A DNA stretch of 64,000 bases from Comamonas sp. (GTDB lineage Bacteria > Pseudomonadota > Gammaproteobacteria > Burkholderiales > Burkholderiaceae_C), in the NCBI GenBank assembly GCA_028690035.1, contig JAQVCA010000009.1, positions 50,986 through 114,985 on the forward strand, in the 5' to 3' direction. This document shows, one piece after another, positions 61,291-64,000 of the stretch. Under the pieces are notes generated by a model, which searched no databases, was not told the DNA's origin, and was given only the letters and a program-made list of their open reading frames with translations. The first letter of the stretch is position 1. Each line of letters opens with the position of its first letter. The translations under genes were made by a program, and so were the position numbers.

Positions 61291-62043
61291 TCAGTCTTCG
61301 AGCTTTTGCGACAGCAGCTCCAGCGTCACGGCGTCGATTTTCAGCTCCAGCGTGCTGCCGTTGCCCTGCAGCAACTCAATCTCGTAGTACGGGCGGTGGT
61401 GCTTGCCATGCTCCAGCTCAATCTCCAGCACCTGGCCCTGAAAGCGGGGCGCCAAACCGGGCAGGATGTGCTCAATGCGCTGAATGCCATCGCTGGCAAT
61501 CGCATGGTGGGGCGACTGCGCCAGCAGCTGGCCCGTGGCCGCACCCATGACCAGCCGCGTGCTGGGGGTGTAGCTGGTGTTGACATGGATTTGGTACACG
61601 CCCTGCCCGGCGCTGTCGCGGTCAAATTTGACATCGCTGATGTACTGCCCCGCAGGCAGCTTGAGCTGCGCCAGATACGCAGCCAGCGCGGTCATGGACA
61701 CTGCCTGGGCATGGTCCTCGCGGCGGTGCTCGATGGTGCGGCCACTGGCCGCATCCACCAGCAGGCGCTGCTTGTGGCCCTGGGCGTCCAGCAGTTTGAT
61801 TTCATAGCGCAGCTCGTCGAACGGGCCGCGCTTGCTCGCAATGTCCAGCACCCGCCCACCGTGGCGCGCCGTCACCTGGCTCAGGATGGCCGACAGCGGC
61901 TGGTACTGCCCGCTGGCCACGCCGGTGCGCACGGCCTCTTGCTCCTGCGCCGCGCCATGGGCCAAGCCTGCCGCCCAAGGCAGCAGCGCCAGCCAGACCA
62001 GGCGCATAAAACGGTGGATGAGGGGCAGGGACATGGCGGGCAT
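61291..62043 (-). CDS. Exported PepSY-domain protein
   Basis: The 250-residue protein has a signal peptide (MRLVWLALLPWAAGLAHG, cleavage near the AHG-A site) and two PepSY-like repeats: LSAILSQVTARHGGRVLDIAS with YEIKLLDAQG near residues 50-90, and IQRIEHILPGLAPRFQGQVLEIELE with YYEIELLQG near 185-230. PepSY modules are small periplasmic ligand domains often next to two-component systems. Starts at 62043 (MPAMSL) and 62034 (MSLPL) are both possible. It lies 42 bases upstream of the regulator on the same strand, so co-expression is likely. Confidence 0.85.
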   Translation of the reverse strand: MPAMSLPLIHRFMRLVWLALLPWAAGLAHGAAQEQEAVRTGVASGQYQPLSAILSQVTARHGGRVLDIASKRGPFDELRYEIKLLDAQGHKQRLLVDAASGRTIEHRREDHAQAVSMTALAAYLAQLKLPAGQYISDVKFDRDSAGQGVYQIHVNTSYTPSTRLVMGAATGQLLAQSPHHAIASDGIQRIEHILPGLAPRFQGQVLEIELEHGKHHRPYYEIELLQGNGSTLELKIDAVTLELLSQKLED

Positions 62044-62057
62044 TGTCTTCAAACTCG

Positions 62058-64000
62058 TTAAATATTCGATGAATCGTTTGGGCCGCGCTCCAGCACCGCG
62101 CGCAGCGCCACGCCGGTGTGCGTGCCCGCCTGGACCACCGCCTCAGGCGTGCCCTGGGCAACGATATGGCCGCCACCGGCACCGCCTTCGGGCCCCAGGT
62201 CAAGCAGCCAATCGGCTTCGGCAATCACGTCCAGGTCGTGTTCGATGACGATCACGCTGTGCCCGGCATCCACCAGCCGGTGCAGCACGCGGATCAGCTT
62301 GTCCACATCGGCCATGTGCAGGCCCACCGTGGGCTCGTCCAGCACGTACAGGGTGTGCGGGGCTTTCTGGCCACGTCGGCCCATGTCGTCGCGCACCTTG
62401 GTCAGCTCGGTCACCAGTTTGATGCGCTGCGCTTCGCCGCCCGAGAGCGTGGGGCTGGGCTGGCCCAGCGTGAGGTAGCCCAGGCCCACGTCGTGCAGCA
62501 GCTGCAGCGGGTGGGCGATGGCGGGCATGGCGGCAAAAAACTCCACGGCCTCGGCCACTTCCATTTGCAGCACCTGGCCGATGTTTTTACCGCGCCAGGT
62601 CACGGCCAGCGTCTCGGGGTTGAAGCGGGCACCGTGGCAGGCATCGCAGGGCAGTTTCACATCGGGCAGAAAGCTCATGGCGATGGTGCGCAGGCCCTGG
62701 CCTTCGCAGGCCGGACAGCGGCCCGCGCCGGTGTTGAAGCTAAAGCGCCCGGCGGCGTAGCCGCGCGCCTGCGCTTCCAGCGTGCCGGCAAACAGCTTGC
62801 GGATGGTGTCCCAAAAGCCGATGTAGGTGGCGGGGCAGCTGCGCGGCGTTTTGCCAATCGGCGTCTGATCGACTTCCAGCACGCGGTCGATGCGCTCAAA
62901 GCCCGACAGCCCCGTGCAGCCGACCAGCGCCGGGGCCTGGCCCGCATCCATGGCCTCGCGCCCGGCTTTGGTTTGGCGCTGGCCGACCCAGGCGGCCACG
63001 TTGGCCAGCAGCACATCGCGCGCCAGCGTGGATTTGCCCGAGCCACTCACGCCGGTGACTGCCACCAGCCGCTGCAGCGGCACGCGCGCGGTGACGTTCT
63101 GCAGGTTGTGCAGCTGGGCATCGTGGACGGTGAGCCAGTGCAACGCTTCGTTTTCAGGAGCTACTTGCGCTGGTTCTATCTTGTTTTTAGATGGTTTCTT
63201 ATCTGAAACCTTGACGGAATCAGCGCCAGCAGCTTTGGATTGCATAGCAAGTACCGGGCGCCGCGCTTGCAGCGGGTGGCGCATGGCGTGCAGCAAATAG
63301 CGGCCAGTTTGCGAGTCGCTGGCCGCCTCAATATCGGCCACGCTGCCCTGGGCAATAAGCTGGCCGCCGCGCCGCCCGGCGCTGGGGCCAATGTCGATGA
63401 TGTGCTCGGCACGGCGGATGGTGTCCTCGTCGTGCTCCACCACCACCAGGGTGTTGCCCTTGGTGCTGAGCTTGTGCAAAGCGCCCAGCAAGATGCGGTT
63501 GTCGCGTGCGTGCAGGCCGATGGTCGGCTCATCCAGCACATAGCACACGCCCTGCAAATTGCTGCCCAGCTGCGCGGCCAGGCGGATGCGCTGCGCTTCG
63601 CCGCCAGAGAGCGTCGGAGCGCCCCGGTCGAGGGTGAGGTAACCCAAGCCCACCTCCTGCAAAAACTCCAGGCGGCTGGCGATTTCGGGCAACAGGTCGC
63701 GGGCGATGTCGCTTTCGCGTTGCGTCAAGCGCCCGGCCTGCGCCAAGTGCGCGGCCCACTGGCGCAGGTCGTCCACACTCAAATGGGCCAGATCGGTGAT
63801 GCGCTGCCCGGCAAAGCGCACGGCGCGGGCGGTGGCGTTCAGGCGCGTGCCCTGGCAGCTGGGGCAGGCCACTTCGGCCAGGTCTTCCACCTCCTGGCTG
63901 GCAAAGCCGATTTCGCGGCCCCGGTTGTCTTCGGCCAGTTGGCTGTCGTCGTAAATCTGGCGCTGCTCTTTGTTGAGCTGCACGCCCGTGCCCACGCAAT
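62058..64000 (-). CDS. uvrA: Excinuclease ABC subunit A, C-terminal part (5' end outside window)
   Basis: Damage-recognition ATPase of nucleotide excision repair. Visible are the first zinc-finger end CPSCQGTRLNATARAV, the first ABC signature TLSGGEAQRIRLAAQLGSN with YVLDEPTIGLHARDN, the second Walker A VTGVSGSGKSTLARDVLLANV, the second zinc module (CPACEGQG ... CDACHGARFN), and the second signature with YVLDEPTVGLHMADVDK. A Lys/Ser/Pro-rich linker between the halves is encoded by repeat-like sequence. LARDVLLANV after Walker A resembles long Betaproteobacterial UvrA forms more than the Escherichia coli protein. The frame is open past base 64000. Confidence 0.93.
   Translation of the reverse strand, partial: CVGTGVQLNKEQRQIYDDSQLAEDNRGREIGFASQEVEDLAEVACPSCQGTRLNATARAVRFAGQRITDLAHLSVDDLRQWAAHLAQAGRLTQRESDIARDLLPEIASRLEFLQEVGLGYLTLDRGAPTLSGGEAQRIRLAAQLGSNLQGVCYVLDEPTIGLHARDNRILLGALHKLSTKGNTLVVVEHDEDTIRRAEHIIDIGPSAGRRGGQLIAQGSVADIEAASDSQTGRYLLHAMRHPLQARRPVLAMQSKAAGADSVKVSDKKPSKNKIEPAQVAPENEALHWLTVHDAQLHNLQNVTARVPLQRLVAVTGVSGSGKSTLARDVLLANVAAWVGQRQTKAGREAMDAGQAPALVGCTGLSGFERIDRVLEVDQTPIGKTPRSCPATYIGFWDTIRKLFAGTLEAQARGYAAGRFSFNTGAGRCPACEGQGLRTIAMSFLPDVKLPCDACHGARFNPETLAVTWRGKNIGQVLQMEVAEAVEFFAAMPAIAHPLQLLHDVGLGYLTLGQPSPTLSGGEAQRIKLVTELTKVRDDMGRRGQKAPHTLYVLDEPTVGLHMADVDKLIRVLHRLVDAGHSVIVIEHDLDVIAEADWLLDLGPEGGAGGGHIVAQGTPEAVVQAGTHTGVALRAVLERGPNDSSNI
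63145..63255. repeat. Interspersed repeat-like sequence inside uvrA
   Basis: AT-rich stretch in a GC-rich gene with TTCAGGAGCTACTTGCGCTGG at one end and CAGCGCCAGCAGCTTTGG at the other. These are the two arms of the repeat family in inverted order. It is in frame and encodes the inter-domain linker. Confidence 0.5.

Overview
The window is a GC-rich bacterial chromosome segment, almost fully coding, with no rRNA, tRNA, CRISPR array or transposase that I could see. The gene set points to Betaproteobacteria, order Burkholderiales, most likely family Comamonadaceae: a PhaM-like polyhydroxyalkanoate granule protein, a CysI-DUF934-CysH-CysD-CysN sulfur operon, an AraC-type PobR/PobA pair, a liu (leucine/isovalerate) cluster, and a short AT-rich palindromic repeat (AGCTGCTTGCGCTT...TAAGCGCAAGCAGCT) scattered between genes. 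The family assignment is an inference from gene content and from memory of that repeat.

Layout. 1-4702: end of a chemotaxis operon (poly-HAMP receptor, cheW, cheR, cheB, cheD). 4801-7611: pobR/pobA for 4-hydroxybenzoate and a standalone CZB zinc-binding protein. 7702-18122: AraC regulator, acyl-CoA ligase, an inverted Na+/H+ antiporter, then liuB-liuC-liuD-liuE and a DUF1289 gene (leucine/isovalerate catabolism; no liuA in view). 18245-22680: Cache-type chemoreceptor, GGDEF-EAL protein, 2-hydroxychromene-2-carboxylate isomerase family protein. 22700-28735: CBS/DUF294 protein, a membrane pseudo-histidine-kinase/DEDDh-exonuclease fusion and, convergently, actP plus DUF485 (acetate uptake). 28937-34833: 5'-truncated porin, UspA, tgt, MASE1-GGDEF cyclase, PhaM-like protein, copper chaperone PCu(A)C. 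35016-45116: recC-recB-recD with ATGA-type overlaps, and a MOSC protein. 45369-53665: prfC, the assimilatory sulfate operon ending with a CbiX-type chelatase and a clear terminator, then a HAD phosphatase. 53814-61248: a chemoreceptor, three small genes and a PhoPQ-like two-component system, interrupted by an exact 2,017-bp tandem duplication. 61291-64000: PepSY protein and the C-terminal two thirds of UvrA.

The points most worth a second look are: (1) the exact 2,017-bp head-to-tail duplication, which copies three small genes and leaves 3' fragments of a chemoreceptor and a kinase at the junction; (2) the kinase-like exonuclease fusion beside a CBS/DUF294 protein and the acetate permease; (3) copies of the interspersed palindromic repeat lying in frame inside liuB, the DUF934 gene, cysN and uvrA; (4) a divergent CysH; and (5) a porin lacking its signal peptide and first strands. 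Coordinates rest on reading frames, start codons and ribosome-binding sites; functions rest on recognised motifs, and no database search was run.
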